Shown here piece by piece: positions 42,922 to 53,081 of a stretch of DNA of 64,000 nucleotides. The notes under the pieces are model-generated. The model was not told the origin of the DNA. It worked only from the letters and a program-made list of their open reading frames with translations, and made no database searches. Source of the DNA: Caballeronia hypogeia (lineage in GTDB: Bacteria > Pseudomonadota > Gammaproteobacteria > Burkholderiales > Burkholderiaceae); assembly GCF_001544875.2 (NCBI RefSeq), contig NZ_FCOA02000001.1:62001-126000 (forward strand). Reading direction: 5' to 3'. Position 1 is the first letter of the stretch, and every line of letters starts with the position of its first letter. Both the position numbers and the translations under genes were made by a program.

Positions 42922-44604
42922 ATGGCCGATTCATCGTCTCGCTTTTTTTCCCGTAAGCGCAATGCATCCGTGAGCGCTGCGGCCGCCGAAGCGCCGCGCG
43001 CGCTGCCCTTCTGGCATTACCTCGCCGCCGCCGTGCTCGGCGCAATCAATACGCTTTCCTTCGCGCCGACGCCGCATGGCGGCTGGATCGAGCTCGTCGT
43101 GTTCGCGCTGTTCTTCGCGTGGCTCTCGCGCACGAGCGGCTGGCGCGGCGCCGCGCTGACCGGCTGGGCGTTCGGCTTCGGCAACTTCGTGACGGGCGTG
43201 TGGTGGCTCTATGTCAGCATGCACGTTTACGGCGGCATGGCCGCGCCGCTTGCCGCGGCAGCCGTTGCGCTGTTCTCCCTGTATCTCGCGATCTACCCGG
43301 CCTTGTCGAGCGTGGTCTGGTCGTTCGTCGCGGGGCAAGCGCGCTTCGGCGATGAAGACACGGTCACCGCAAGCGACATCGACGCGTCGCCGCGATACGC
43401 GCCGACCTGGCACGGCGCGTTCGCCTTCGCGAGCGCGTGGGCGCTCGGCGAGTGGTTGCGCGGTCTCGTGTTCACCGGTTTTCCGTGGCTCGCGAGCGGC
43501 TATGCGCAGGTCGACGGGCCGCTGAAGGGCTTCGGCTCGATCGTCGGCGTGTACGGCATCGGCTGGGTGCTCGCGCTGGTCGCGGCGCTGATCGTGCAGA
43601 CGCTGTTCAACTGGCGTCACGCGCGCACGTCAGTGGCGCGTGTCGCGCCGGGCGTCGTCGCGCTCGGGCTGATCGTCGCGGGCATGCTGCTGTCGCTCGT
43701 CGAATGGACGACGCCCGCCAACGCGCCGCTCGACGTGCGTCTCCTGCAAGGCAACGTGAAGCAGGAAATGAAGTTCGAGCAGGCGGGCGTCGATCAGTCG
43801 CTCGCGCTGTATCAACGGCTCATCACCGAGAAGCCCGCCGATCTGATCGTCACGCCGGAAACCGCGTTGCCTGTGTTGTCGGTGCAGATTCCGCAGGACT
43901 TCGCCGTGGCGATCCGCAATTTCGCCGACACGACGAACTCGTCGATCCTCTTCGGCGCGATCGGCGTCACGATTCTCCCCGACGGCCGCGCGACCGATTT
44001 CACCAACAGCCTCTTCGGCGTCACGCCGCACGTGAACGGCGTGTATCGCTACGACAAGCATCATCTCGTGCCCTTCGGCGAATTCGTGCCGCTCGGCTTT
44101 CACTGGTTCGTGCGCCTGATGGGCATTCCGCTCGGCGATCTCGCGCGCGGGCCGATCGCGCAGAAGGCGTTCATCGTGCATAACCAGCCGGTCGCGGTCG
44201 ATATCTGCTACGAGGACATCTTCGGCGAAGAGATCGCGCGCACGATCCGCGAGCAGGAAACGCCCGCGGGCATTCTCGTCAACTCGACGAATCTCGCGTG
44301 GTTTGGCAACACGATCGCGCTCGATCAGCATTTGCAGATCGCACGCATGCGTTCCATCGAAACCGGCCGGCCGATGCTGCGCTCGACCAACACCGGCATG
44401 ACGGCGGTAATCGCGGCGAACGGCGATGTCGTGTCGAAACTGCCGGTGTTCACCACCGGCGTGCTCGAAGCGCGCGTGCAAGGCACGAGCGGCGCCACGC
44501 CTTATGTGACAAGCGGGAACATGACGGTGATCGCGGTATCGCTGATCCTGCTGGCGTTTGGGTTTGCGTTCGCGCCCAACCGGAAACGTTCGGGCACGCG
44601 TTGA
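42922..44604 (+). CDS. lnt: Apolipoprotein N-acyltransferase
   Basis: This 560-residue inner-membrane enzyme adds the third acyl chain to lipoproteins. There are about six N-terminal hydrophobic segments, then a nitrilase-type domain (about 275-520) with the catalytic triad in VTPETALPVL (Glu), the Lys in YDKHHLVPFGEFVPLG and Cys in VDICYEDIFGEE. GEWLRG and FPWLASGYAQ are also typical. The lipoproteins at 6461, 7048 and 31167 in this window would be substrates. Confidence 0.95.
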   Translation: MADSSSRFFSRKRNASVSAAAAEAPRALPFWHYLAAAVLGAINTLSFAPTPHGGWIELVVFALFFAWLSRTSGWRGAALTGWAFGFGNFVTGVWWLYVSMHVYGGMAAPLAAAAVALFSLYLAIYPALSSVVWSFVAGQARFGDEDTVTASDIDASPRYAPTWHGAFAFASAWALGEWLRGLVFTGFPWLASGYAQVDGPLKGFGSIVGVYGIGWVLALVAALIVQTLFNWRHARTSVARVAPGVVALGLIVAGMLLSLVEWTTPANAPLDVRLLQGNVKQEMKFEQAGVDQSLALYQRLITEKPADLIVTPETALPVLSVQIPQDFAVAIRNFADTTNSSILFGAIGVTILPDGRATDFTNSLFGVTPHVNGVYRYDKHHLVPFGEFVPLGFHWFVRLMGIPLGDLARGPIAQKAFIVHNQPVAVDICYEDIFGEEIARTIREQETPAGILVNSTNLAWFGNTIALDQHLQIARMRSIETGRPMLRSTNTGMTAVIAANGDVVSKLPVFTTGVLEARVQGTSGATPYVTSGNMTVIAVSLILLAFGFAFAPNRKRSGTR

Positions 44605-44798
44605 ACATCGCGTGAAACAAAGCCGCGTCGCCCTACGCGACGCGGTCCGCGCATCCACTCCTTCAGGGCGCGCGACGCCCAAAAAGCCGCACCCGCCCTC
44701 CGTTCGGCTAAAATTCAACGTTTCAGCACTTCGGCCGCGCCTCCGAGCCGCATCGTCGCGACGATGGCCGCGCCACGTTCGCCCCGCACAAGGCAATC

Positions 44799-45827
44799 AT
44801 GCTCACTTTCCAGCAAATCATTCTGACGCTGCAGTCCTACTGGAACGAGAAGGGCTGCGCCCTCCTTCAGCCGATCGACATGGAAGTCGGCGCGGGCACC
44901 TCGCACGTCCACACGTTCCTGCGCGCGATCGGCCCCGAGCCGTGGCGCGCGGCCTACGTTCAACCGTCGCGCCGCCCGAAGGACGGCCGTTACGGCGAGA
45001 ACCCCAACCGCCTGCAGCACTACTATCAGTATCAGGTCGTGCTGAAACCCGCGCCTGAAAACATCCTCGATCTGTATCTCGGCTCGCTCGAAGCACTTGG
45101 CTTCGACCTGAAGCAGAACGACGTGCGCTTCGTCGAAGACGACTGGGAAAACCCGACGCTCGGCGCGTGGGGCCTCGGCTGGGAAGTGTGGCTCAACGGC
45201 ATGGAAGTGACGCAGTTCACCTATTTCCAGCAGGCGGGCGGCCTCGACTGCAAGCCGGTGCTCGGCGAAATCACCTACGGTCTCGAACGTCTCGCGATGT
45301 ATCTGCAGAAGGTCGAGAACGTATACGACCTCATCTGGACCGAGTGGGAAGAAGACGGCCCGAACGGCAAGGAATTGCGTCGCCTGACTTACGGCGATGT
45401 GTATCACCAGAACGAAGTCGAGCAGTCCACCTACAACTTCGAGCACGCGAACGTCGATCTGCTCTTCACCTTCTTCAAGAGCTACGAAGAAGAAGCGAAG
45501 AAGATGATCGACGCGAAGCTCGCGCTGCCCGCGTACGAACTGGTGCTGAAGGCCGGCCACACCTTCAACCTGCTCGATGCGCGCGGCGCCATCTCCGTGA
45601 CGGAGCGCGCGGCGTATATCGGCCGCATTCGTGCGTTGTCGCGTCTGGTCGCGCAGGCTTACTACGATTCGCGCGAAGCACTCGGCTTCCCGATGCTCGG
45701 CAACCCGGTCAGGGGCGATCGCGATCTCGTCACCGACGAGCAGGAAGCGCAGCGTCCCGCATGGGCGCCGCCGCTCAAGGTGGAGAGCACGCCCCCCGGT
45801 GAAACCAGCAACAACGAACAGGCTTGA
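44799..45827 (+). CDS. glyQ: Glycyl-tRNA synthetase alpha subunit
   Basis: This 342-residue subunit holds the class II catalytic core of the bacterial alpha2beta2 enzyme. Motifs are [69 protein letters not shown] and [19 protein letters not shown] ([15 protein letters not shown]). The C-terminus is longer than the E. coli protein, ending in a polar tail. It precedes glyS by 18 bp. TAAAAT near 44709 may be the -10 box. Confidence 0.97.
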   Translation: MLTFQQIILTLQSYWNEKGCALLQPIDMEVGAGTSHVHTFLRAIGPEPWRAAYVQPSRRPKDGRYGENPNRLQHYYQYQVVLKPAPENILDLYLGSLEALGFDLKQNDVRFVEDDWENPTLGAWGLGWEVWLNGMEVTQFTYFQQAGGLDCKPVLGEITYGLERLAMYLQKVENVYDLIWTEWEEDGPNGKELRRLTYGDVYHQNEVEQSTYNFEHANVDLLFTFFKSYEEEAKKMIDAKLALPAYELVLKAGHTFNLLDARGAISVTERAAYIGRIRALSRLVAQAYYDSREALGFPMLGNPVRGDRDLVTDEQEAQRPAWAPPLKVESTPPGETSNNEQA

Positions 45828-45845
45828 CGAGGCTCGACAGAACAA

Positions 45846-47945
45846 ATGACGCAATCCAAACACGCATCCCTGCTCGTCGAGCTGCTCACCGAAGAACTGC
45901 CGCCGAAGGCGCTCGCGCGTCTCGGCACTGCTTTCGCCGACGGTATCGTCGAGCGTCTGGCGGCACGCGATCTGATCGACGGCACGCCTTCGTTCGAAAA
46001 ATACGCAACACCGCGCCGTCTCGCCGTGCTCATCAGGAACGTGCGCGATGTGGCGCCCGAAAAGCAGGTGCGCGAGAAAGTTCTGCCGGTTGCGGTCGCG
46101 CTCGACAAGGAAGGCAATCCCACGCCGCCGCTCGCGAAGAAGCTCGCCGCGCTCGGCTTCCCTGACTTCCCGCTGTCCGAGCTCGAACGCGCCCAGGACG
46201 GCAAGGCCGAAGCCTTCTTCCTGCGCTATGCCGCGCCCGGCGCCACGCTCGCCGACGGCCTGCAAGCCGCGCTCGACGAAACCCTCGGCAAGCTGCCGAT
46301 CCCGAAGGTGATGACCTATCAGCGTCCGGACGGCACCAGCGTGCAGTTCGTGCGTCCGGTGCAGCGCCTGGTCGCAATGCATGGCCGCGACGTGGTGCCG
46401 GTGAGCGCGCTCGGCGTCGATTCAGGCGATACGACCATCGGTCATCGTTTCATGTCGGAAGGCTTCGTCGCGATTGCGCACGCGGACGAGTACGCCGAAA
46501 CGCTGCGTGGCCGTGGCCGCGTCATCGCGAATTTCGACGATCGCCGCGAATCGATTCGTACGCAACTGCAGGCATTCGCGGACGAAGACCGCGTCGTGAT
46601 GCCCGAAGCGCTGCTGGACGAAGTGAACGCGCTGGTCGAATGGCCGGTCGTGTACGAATGCCGCTTCGACGAGGAATTCCTGCAAGTGCCGCAGGAATGC
46701 CTGATCCTCACGATGCAGACCAACCAGAAGTATTTCGCGCTCACCGACCAGAACGGCAAGCTGCGCTCGCGCTTCCTGATCGTGTCGAATATCGACACGA
46801 AGACGCCGGGCGAGATCGTCGAAGGCAACGAGCGCGTCGTGCGCCCGCGTCTCGCCGACGCGAAATTCTTCTTCACGCAGGACAAGAAGAAGCGCCTCGA
46901 AGACCGCGTGCCGCTGCTCGCGAACGTCGTGTATCACAACAAGCTCGGCTCCGCGCTGCAACGTGTGGAGCGACTCGAAGCGCTCGCGGGCGAAATCGCG
47001 CCGATGATCGGCGTCGATGCCGCCCTCACGCGCCGCGCCGCGCGTCTCGCCAAGGCAGATCTGCTGACCGACATGGTCGGCGAATTCCCCGAGTTGCAGG
47101 GCACGATGGGCACGTACTACGCACGTCACGACGGCGAGCCGGAAGAAGTCGCGCTCGCGTGCTCGGAGCACTATCAGCCACGCTTCTCGGGCGATGAAAC
47201 GCCCTCCACCGGCGTCGGCTGCGCGGTCGCGCTGGCGGACAAGCTGGAGACCATCGTCGGCATCTGGGGCATCGGTCTCGCGCCGACCGGCGAGAAAGAC
47301 CCGTTCGCGCTGCGCCGTCACGCGCTCGGCGTGCTGCGCATCCTGCTGGAAAAGAAACTTGCCATCGACCTGCGCGATCTCGTGAACGCGGCGCAGCGCC
47401 AGTTCGCGGGCATGCCGCAAGTCGCCGATTCGACCGAAGCCATCTACGCGTTCTTCCTCGATCGCCTGCGCGGCCTGCTGCGCGAACGCGGCTTCGAGGC
47501 GAACGACATCGAAGCGGTACTGAGCCTGAATCCGACGCGCCTCGACGACATCGTCGCGCGCCTCGACGCGGTGCGCGAGTTCGCCGCGCTGCCCGAAGCC
47601 GCGGCGCTCGCGGCGGCCAACAAGCGCATCTCGAACATCCTGAAGAAGTCCGAGCAAGGCGCGCCTGCGTCGGTGAACAAGGAACTGCTGATCGAAGACG
47701 CGGAGAAGAACCTCTACGCACAGATCGAGCAGGTGACGCCGCGTGTGCAGAGCACGCTTGCCGCGCGCAATTACACGGAAGCGCTGACCGCGCTCGCCGC
47801 GTTGCGCGAATCGGTCGATACCTTCTTCAACGACGTCATGGTGAACGCGGAAGACCCGGCGTTGCGCAACAATCGTCTCGCGCTGCTGAATGCGCTGCAT
47901 CAGCAGATGAACTGCGTCGCGGACATCTCCAAGCTCGCCGCATAA
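45846..47945 (+). CDS. glyS: Glycyl-tRNA synthetase beta subunit
   Basis: This 699-residue subunit recognises tRNA-Gly and completes the alpha2beta2 synthetase. N-terminal [69 protein letters not shown], and the HD-type helical region ([27 protein letters not shown]) are characteristic. The C-terminus is an anticodon-binding helical domain. It ends nine bases before gmhB. Confidence 0.97.
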   Translation: MTQSKHASLLVELLTEELPPKALARLGTAFADGIVERLAARDLIDGTPSFEKYATPRRLAVLIRNVRDVAPEKQVREKVLPVAVALDKEGNPTPPLAKKLAALGFPDFPLSELERAQDGKAEAFFLRYAAPGATLADGLQAALDETLGKLPIPKVMTYQRPDGTSVQFVRPVQRLVAMHGRDVVPVSALGVDSGDTTIGHRFMSEGFVAIAHADEYAETLRGRGRVIANFDDRRESIRTQLQAFADEDRVVMPEALLDEVNALVEWPVVYECRFDEEFLQVPQECLILTMQTNQKYFALTDQNGKLRSRFLIVSNIDTKTPGEIVEGNERVVRPRLADAKFFFTQDKKKRLEDRVPLLANVVYHNKLGSALQRVERLEALAGEIAPMIGVDAALTRRAARLAKADLLTDMVGEFPELQGTMGTYYARHDGEPEEVALACSEHYQPRFSGDETPSTGVGCAVALADKLETIVGIWGIGLAPTGEKDPFALRRHALGVLRILLEKKLAIDLRDLVNAAQRQFAGMPQVADSTEAIYAFFLDRLRGLLRERGFEANDIEAVLSLNPTRLDDIVARLDAVREFAALPEAAALAAANKRISNILKKSEQGAPASVNKELLIEDAEKNLYAQIEQVTPRVQSTLAARNYTEALTALAALRESVDTFFNDVMVNAEDPALRNNRLALLNALHQQMNCVADISKLAA

Positions 47946-47954
47946 GGCGCCGCC

Positions 47955-48512
47955 ATGGTCATGAACCGAAAACTGGTCATCCTCGATCGCGACGGCGTCG
48001 TCAACGTCGATTCCGATGCGTTCATCAAGTCGCCGGACGAATGGGTCGCCATTCCCGGCAGCCTCGAAGCCATCGCGCGGCTGAATCAGGCGGGCTATCG
48101 CGTGGCGATCGCATCGAATCAGTCGGGCATCGGGCGCGGCCTGTTCGACATGGCCGCGCTCAACGCGATGCATCAGAAGATGAATCGCGCGGTGGCGGCA
48201 GTCGGCGGACGCATCGACGCGGTGTTCTTCTGCCCGCACACGGCAGAAGATCAGTGCGATTGCAGAAAGCCGAAGCCCGGCATGCTGCAGCAGATCATCG
48301 ACCGCTTCGAGATCGATCCGCGCGACACGCCCGTGGTCGGCGATTCGCTGCGCGATCTGCAGGCGGGCGAGACGCTCGGCTTTCCGACGCATCTCGTGCT
48401 CACCGGCAAAGGCGAAAAGACCCTGAAGGAAGGCAATCTGCCCGAAGGCACCGTCGTTCACAAGGACTTGCGCGCGTTCGCGCTCGACTTCCTCGCGCGA
48501 CATCAAGACTGA
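47955..48512 (+). CDS. gmhB: D-glycero-beta-D-manno-heptose 1,7-bisphosphate 7-phosphatase
   Basis: This 185-residue HAD phosphatase removes the 7-phosphate in ADP-heptose synthesis for the lipopolysaccharide core. Motif I is LVILDRDGVVNVDSDAF; ASNQSGIGRG is motif II; a zinc cluster reads CPHTAEDQCDCRKPKPGM; PVVGDSLRDLQAG is motif IV. This matches GmhB/histidinol-phosphatase-like proteins. Start at ATG 47955 or 47961. It sits between glyS (9 bp) and the acyltransferase (26 bp). Confidence 0.93.
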   Translation: MVMNRKLVILDRDGVVNVDSDAFIKSPDEWVAIPGSLEAIARLNQAGYRVAIASNQSGIGRGLFDMAALNAMHQKMNRAVAAVGGRIDAVFFCPHTAEDQCDCRKPKPGMLQQIIDRFEIDPRDTPVVGDSLRDLQAGETLGFPTHLVLTGKGEKTLKEGNLPEGTVVHKDLRAFALDFLARHQD

Positions 48513-48538
48513 CCGGCAGTCCGTATCACTGAAACTCC

Positions 48539-49312
48539 ATGCGCTTCATCCGTTCGTTGCTGTTGATGCTCTACTTCATCGTGTACACGGTGCCGTACGC
48601 GATCGCGTGCTTCATCGCGTTTCCGTTCATGCGCGCCGACAAGCGCTACTGGATGGCGGCGGGCTGGTGCAAGTCCACCATCGTGGTGCTGCGCTATCTG
48701 ATCGGCATCCGCTACCGGATCGAAGGCATGGAGAACCTGCCGAATGGTCCGGCCGTGCTGCTCTCGAAACATCAGTCCGCCTGGGAGACGCTCGCGTTTC
48801 CGGCTCTGATGCCGCGCCCGCTCTGCTATGTTTTCAAGCGCGAGTTGCTCTATGTGCCGTTCTTCGGCTGGGCGCTCGGACTGCTCAAGATGGTGCACAT
48901 CGATCGCAAGCAAGGACGCGACGCGTTCGTCTCGGTCACGCGGCAAGGCCGTGCGCGCATGGACGAAGGCGCGTGGGTCATCATGTTTCCCGAAGGCACG
49001 CGCACGCGTGTAGGCAGCCAGGGAAAGTACAAGACGGGCGGCGCGCGCTTCGCGGTTGCGACCGGCGCACCGGTCGTGCCGATTGCGCACAACGCCGGTC
49101 ATGTCTGGCCACGCAATTCCTTCATCAAATATCCGGGTATAGTCACGGTGTCGATCGGCCAGCCGATCGATACTGCCGGTCTCACGCCCGAGGAAGTGAA
49201 TACGCGCGTCGAAAGCTGGATCGAAACGGAAATGCGCCGCATCGATCCGCACGCCTACACCGCGCCGTACACGCAACCCCGCCAGGCCGGCGCCGCGGGC
49301 GCGGGCCGCTGA
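48539..49312 (+). CDS. Lysophospholipid acyltransferase (PlsC-like)
   Basis: This 257-residue membrane-bound protein has an N-terminal hydrophobic helix and a PlsC domain with acyltransferase block I SKHQSAWETL, block II-type FKRELLYVPFFGWALG and block III FPEGTRTRVG, then PVVPIAHN. It is expected to acylate lysophosphatidic acid to phosphatidic acid. Block I reads H-x4-E rather than the usual H-x4-D, a variant I recall in this beta/gamma-proteobacterial branch. It follows gmhB by 26 bp. Confidence 0.88.
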   Translation: MRFIRSLLLMLYFIVYTVPYAIACFIAFPFMRADKRYWMAAGWCKSTIVVLRYLIGIRYRIEGMENLPNGPAVLLSKHQSAWETLAFPALMPRPLCYVFKRELLYVPFFGWALGLLKMVHIDRKQGRDAFVSVTRQGRARMDEGAWVIMFPEGTRTRVGSQGKYKTGGARFAVATGAPVVPIAHNAGHVWPRNSFIKYPGIVTVSIGQPIDTAGLTPEEVNTRVESWIETEMRRIDPHAYTAPYTQPRQAGAAGAGR

Positions 49313-49395
49313 GCGGCTCACGCTTCATATCGAGCCGCGGCGTGCCTTACTCATTCTTCTCGTCATTCCTGCGCCGTGAGCGCAAAGCCGAGCCG

Positions 49396-50340
49396 ATGCA
49401 GAAAGCCCCATCGCGACAGCGCCCCGCCGTCGCGCTCGATACCCTGCAACTCGATCTGCCGTTCGAGCATGCACCGGCTTACTCCGGCGCGCAGCCCGCG
49501 AGCGCACCGGCGCCGCTGCGCGGCGACGTGCCCACCGCGGAACCCGTTCCCGTCCGCTCGCCCGCCGCGCCCGGTGCACCCAATGCGCAGCAAGCACCTC
49601 CGGCGCCGCTGCCCGACGGCGTGCGCCTGCGCCGCATCGTGCTCAAGGCGGGCGCGCTCGAATACCGGCTAAAGCGCTCGGCGCGGCGCACGATCGGCTT
49701 TTGCATCGACGGCACCGGGCTCGCGATCACCGCGCCGCGCTGGGTGACCATCGCCGATATCGAAAGCGCGATCCTCGACAAACAGAACTGGATCGTCAAG
49801 AAGATCACCGAATGGCAGACGCGCGTCGAACAGCGCGCGCTGCCGCGCATCGAATGGAAGGACGGCGCGCAGTTTCCGTATCTCGGCAAGACGATCAGCG
49901 TGTCGCTCTCGGCGGCGCGCACCCTTTCGTTCGATGACCAGACCAACGTGCTCACGCTCGCCCTGCCCGCCTTCGCGGATGTGCAGCAGATCAAGGACCG
50001 CGTGCAAGGCTGGCTGCAGAGCGAAGCGAAGCGCATTTTCGGCGAGCGGCTCGCGGTGTACGCGGCCAAGCTCGGCGTCGAATATCGCGCGTATGCGCTG
50101 TCTTCGGCGGCGACGCGCTGGGGCAGTTGTTCGAGCGACGGCAAGATCCGCCTGAACTGGCGGCTCATCCATTTTCCGATGTCGATCATCGATTACGTGG
50201 TCGCGCACGAGCTCGCGCATCTGCGCGAGATGAATCACAGCCCGCGCTTCTGGCGGACGGTGGAATCCATCTTCCCCGAGTTCCGCGAGGCGCGGCACAC
50301 GCTCAAGCATCATCCGCCGGATCTGCTGCCGGCGCTCTGA
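49396..50340 (+). CDS. YgjP-like (M48/WLM-type) zinc metallopeptidase
   Basis: This 314-residue protein has a Pro/Ala-rich N-terminal about 85 residues and a C-terminal DUF45/YgjP domain. The zinc motif is [19 protein letters not shown] (HExxH as HELAH plus downstream His) with [21 protein letters not shown] before it. The family is metal-dependent hydrolase-like; cellular role is not settled. The ATG at 49396 is used; no signal peptide is present, so it is probably cytoplasmic. It follows the acyltransferase by 83 bp. Confidence 0.87.
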   Translation: MQKAPSRQRPAVALDTLQLDLPFEHAPAYSGAQPASAPAPLRGDVPTAEPVPVRSPAAPGAPNAQQAPPAPLPDGVRLRRIVLKAGALEYRLKRSARRTIGFCIDGTGLAITAPRWVTIADIESAILDKQNWIVKKITEWQTRVEQRALPRIEWKDGAQFPYLGKTISVSLSAARTLSFDDQTNVLTLALPAFADVQQIKDRVQGWLQSEAKRIFGERLAVYAAKLGVEYRAYALSSAATRWGSCSSDGKIRLNWRLIHFPMSIIDYVVAHELAHLREMNHSPRFWRTVESIFPEFREARHTLKHHPPDLLPAL

Positions 50341-50414
50341 GGCGTCGCCGGCACGCCCGCAGCGCCGACGGTACAATTTCCTGTCCCCCGCAAACACACA
50401 ACAGGAACTCCACC

Positions 50415-50801
50415 ATGCGACTCCTCCACACGATGCTGCGCGTCGGCGACCTGCAGCGTTCCATTGATTTCTACACGCGCATTCTCGGCATGCACGTGCT
50501 GCGTCAAAGCGAAAACACCGAGTACAAGTACACGCTCGCGTTCGTCGGCTACGGCCCGGAAAGTGAGAACAGCGTGCTCGAACTGACCTACAACTGGGGC
50601 ACCGAGAAGTACGACCTCGGTACGGCTTATGGCCATATCGCGCTCGAAGTCGAGAACGCCGCCGATGCCTGCGAGCGCATCCGCCAGGCAGGCGGCAAGG
50701 TCACGCGCGAAGCAGGCCCGGTGAAAGGCGGCACGACAGTGATCGCATTCGTCGAAGATCCGGACGGCTACAAGGTCGAGCTGATCGAAAAGCATTCCTG
50801 A
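50415..50801 (+). CDS. gloA: Lactoylglutathione lyase (glyoxalase I)
   Basis: This 128-residue VOC enzyme isomerises the methylglyoxal-glutathione hemithioacetal to S-lactoylglutathione. Motifs are [52 protein letters not shown] and [15 protein letters not shown], with metal ligands His5, Glu56, His74 and Glu122 in the positions of E. coli GloA. AGGAACT precedes the ATG. Upstream M48-like gene ends 74 bp before. Confidence 0.96.
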   Translation: MRLLHTMLRVGDLQRSIDFYTRILGMHVLRQSENTEYKYTLAFVGYGPESENSVLELTYNWGTEKYDLGTAYGHIALEVENAADACERIRQAGGKVTREAGPVKGGTTVIAFVEDPDGYKVELIEKHS

Positions 50802-50970
50802 TTCGAGCCCGCGCGCGTCGCCTTCATGCCGGCGCGCTTCGAATCTCCACGGTCCCGTCCGGACCATTCGCTCATCCGGCCCGTTCGCTGGCACAATCGA
50901 CGCTCCAAATCAGTGCATGGCGATGCGCGCCGCGCGTCGTCCATCCGCCGCCACGCCCACGAGCCCGCCG

Positions 50971-51900
50971 ATGAGCACGTCTTCCCTTTCGCTGCGCCGC
51001 GCCCCCGACGCTACCGCTGTCATCGTGATGATCGCGTTGTGCGGCGCGTGGGGATTCCAGCAAGTCGCCATCAAGGAAGCGAACGCATCCATTCCGCCGA
51101 TGCTGCAAGCCGGCATCCGCTCGCTGATCGCGACCCTGCTCGTCTGGATCTGGACGCGCACGCGCGGCGTGCCGCTCTTTCAGCGCGACGACACGCTGCC
51201 CGCCGGCCTGCTCGCGGGCATTCTCTTCGGCGGCGAGTTCGTCTGCATCTTCTTCGGCCTGAGCCTCACGACCGCGACGCGCATGGCCGTGTTCCTCTAC
51301 ACCGCGCCCTGCTTCACGGCGCTCGGGCTGCACTGGTTCGTCGCCGGCGAGCGGCTTTCGCGCGCGCAATGGTGCGGCATCGCGCTCGCGTTCTGCGGCA
51401 TAGCGTTCGCGTTCGCGGATGGTTTCCTGCACGGCAATCCGAACAGCGCATCGACGCTTCAGGGCATCGCGGGCGATGCGCTCGGCATCATGGCCGGCAT
51501 ATTCTGGGCAGCGACGACGGTGGTCGTGCGCGCGTCGACGCTTGCGCATGCGAGCGCGAGCAAGACGCTGTTCTATCAACTGGCGGTGTCGGCGGTGTTA
51601 CTGCTCGCGCTGGCGGTGGGCATCGGGCAGACGCATGTCGAAGCCGTGTCGCCGCTCGCGCTCGCGAGTCTTGCGTATCAGGCGATCGTCGTCGCGTTCA
51701 TCAGCTATCTGACGTGGTTCTGGCTGCTCACGCGCTATATGGCGTCGCGCCTTTCGGTGTTTTCGTTTCTCACGCCGATCTTCGGCGTCACCTTCGGCGT
51801 GATGCTGCTCGGCGAGCACTTCAGCGTGCGCTTCATGGTCGCCGCGGCGATGGTGCTCGCGGGCATCGCGCTGGTCAATCGTCCGGCGCGGCGCACGTAG
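50971..51900 (+). CDS. EamA/DMT-family transporter
   Basis: This protein of about 309 residues has ten predicted transmembrane helices in two EamA repeats (ALCGAWGFQQVAIKEANASIPP at the start of the first; AGDALGIMAGIFWAATTVVVRAST at the start of the second). Such transporters export or exchange metabolites or drugs; the substrate is unknown. The ATG at 50971 is preferred; one at 50917 adds 18 polar residues. It converges on the DedA-rhodanese gene with one base between the stops. Confidence 0.88.
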   Translation: MSTSSLSLRRAPDATAVIVMIALCGAWGFQQVAIKEANASIPPMLQAGIRSLIATLLVWIWTRTRGVPLFQRDDTLPAGLLAGILFGGEFVCIFFGLSLTTATRMAVFLYTAPCFTALGLHWFVAGERLSRAQWCGIALAFCGIAFAFADGFLHGNPNSASTLQGIAGDALGIMAGIFWAATTVVVRASTLAHASASKTLFYQLAVSAVLLLALAVGIGQTHVEAVSPLALASLAYQAIVVAFISYLTWFWLLTRYMASRLSVFSFLTPIFGVTFGVMLLGEHFSVRFMVAAAMVLAGIALVNRPARRT

Positions 51901-51901
51901 T

Positions 51902-52915
51902 TCATTCCGGCGCGGCCGCGCGAATCGTCACCATGTCGTGATCGATGTCGTCGTGGTCCGCCGGCGCGAGCATGTGCTCGGCGGGAATCGGCTCGACCGG
52001 ATAGCCGTGCTTCTCCCACGCATCGAGCCCGCCCTTGAGCGGCCGCACGTGCGTGAAACCCTTCGCGCGCAACTGCCGCGCGATCGTCTTCGCGGTTGCT
52101 TCGTTCGGGCACACGCAATACACCACCACTTCGTGCTCCGCGTACAACTGATCGAAGCGATCGGGCGAATCGAGATCGAGCGATACCGCGCCCGCGATCC
52201 GATACGGCTCGCGCCGGCGAATCTCCTGCGGGCGCGCGTCGTAGATCACGGGCGGCGTGTCGGAGCGCATCATCTCGTCGAGCTGATCGGGCGTGATGTG
52301 ATACTTCTCGAGCCACTGGCGGAACTGCACGCGCCGGATCCATCGATACAGCAGAAAGCCGAGCGCGACCATCACGAGGATGTCGATGACCGTCGTGCCG
52401 TTGGCGCGCACCAGCGCGACCAGCTTGCCAATCTGTTCCTGCAGGGCCGCGCCGCCGAGCATCCAGAAGCTCGCCCACGCCGTCGCGCCGATCAGGTCCC
52501 ACAGCACGAACACGCGCACTTCGATTTGCGTCGTCCCGAGCAGCGGCGCGGATACGAGTCCGAGTCCCGGCACGAACTTCGACAGCGCGAGCAGCGGCAC
52601 GCCGAAGCGCTCGAACCAGCGGCGCGCGGTGCGCAGGGTCGTATCGATCGACAGCGAAAAGCGCACGAGCGAATTGAGAAAGCGCCGTCCATACAGGCGG
52701 CCTGCGGCGAACCACAACGAGTCGGCGATGAGCACCGCGAGCACGGCGGCCGCGAGCATCTGCCAGAACGGTGCGTTGCCGTCGGCGACGAGCGTGCCGG
52801 CGAGAATCAGCATCGGCGCGGCGGGAATGGGCACGCCGAGCTGCGTCGCCAGCACGCTGACGAAGACGGCCCACGCGCCCCACGACGACGCGAGCGAAGT
52901 CGGGACCAGCGGCAT
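51902..52915 (-). CDS. DedA membrane protein fused to a rhodanese domain
   Basis: This 337-residue protein has an N-terminal DedA/VTT domain (about residues 1-215; GVPIPAAPMLILAGTL, LALSKFVPGLGLVSAPLLG) and a C-terminal rhodanese domain (about 235-325). The rhodanese active-site Cys is in VVYCVCPNEATAKT, with VIYDARPQEIRRREPYRIAGAV earlier. Fusion of the two is found in proteobacteria; the rhodanese part should face the cytoplasm and handle sulfane sulfur or act as a sensor. It diverges from the persulfide-dioxygenase-like gene, which suggests a shared sulfur role. Confidence 0.9.
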   Translation of the reverse strand: MPLVPTSLASSWGAWAVFVSVLATQLGVPIPAAPMLILAGTLVADGNAPFWQMLAAAVLAVLIADSLWFAAGRLYGRRFLNSLVRFSLSIDTTLRTARRWFERFGVPLLALSKFVPGLGLVSAPLLGTTQIEVRVFVLWDLIGATAWASFWMLGGAALQEQIGKLVALVRANGTTVIDILVMVALGFLLYRWIRRVQFRQWLEKYHITPDQLDEMMRSDTPPVIYDARPQEIRRREPYRIAGAVSLDLDSPDRFDQLYAEHEVVVYCVCPNEATAKTIARQLRAKGFTHVRPLKGGLDAWEKHGYPVEPIPAEHMLAPADHDDIDHDMVTIRAAAPE

Positions 52916-53081
52916 TCGAACCTCTTTGAGCGAGCTTTCGGGGAGGTGACGCCCGCGCGAGAGCGCCGGCGCAAAGGGTTACACTGTATCGCGAAGCCGC
53001 CAAAAACGCCCAATCCACCGGCGACAGAGCAGCGGCGAAGAACACGAGGTCACGCATCGCACGGCGTCCGGGGGAACCAGC

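Noticed and set aside
46422..48506. 694-codon minus-strand frame opposite glyS and gmhB
   Set aside because: Same reason: antisense open frame caused by high GC at third codon positions.
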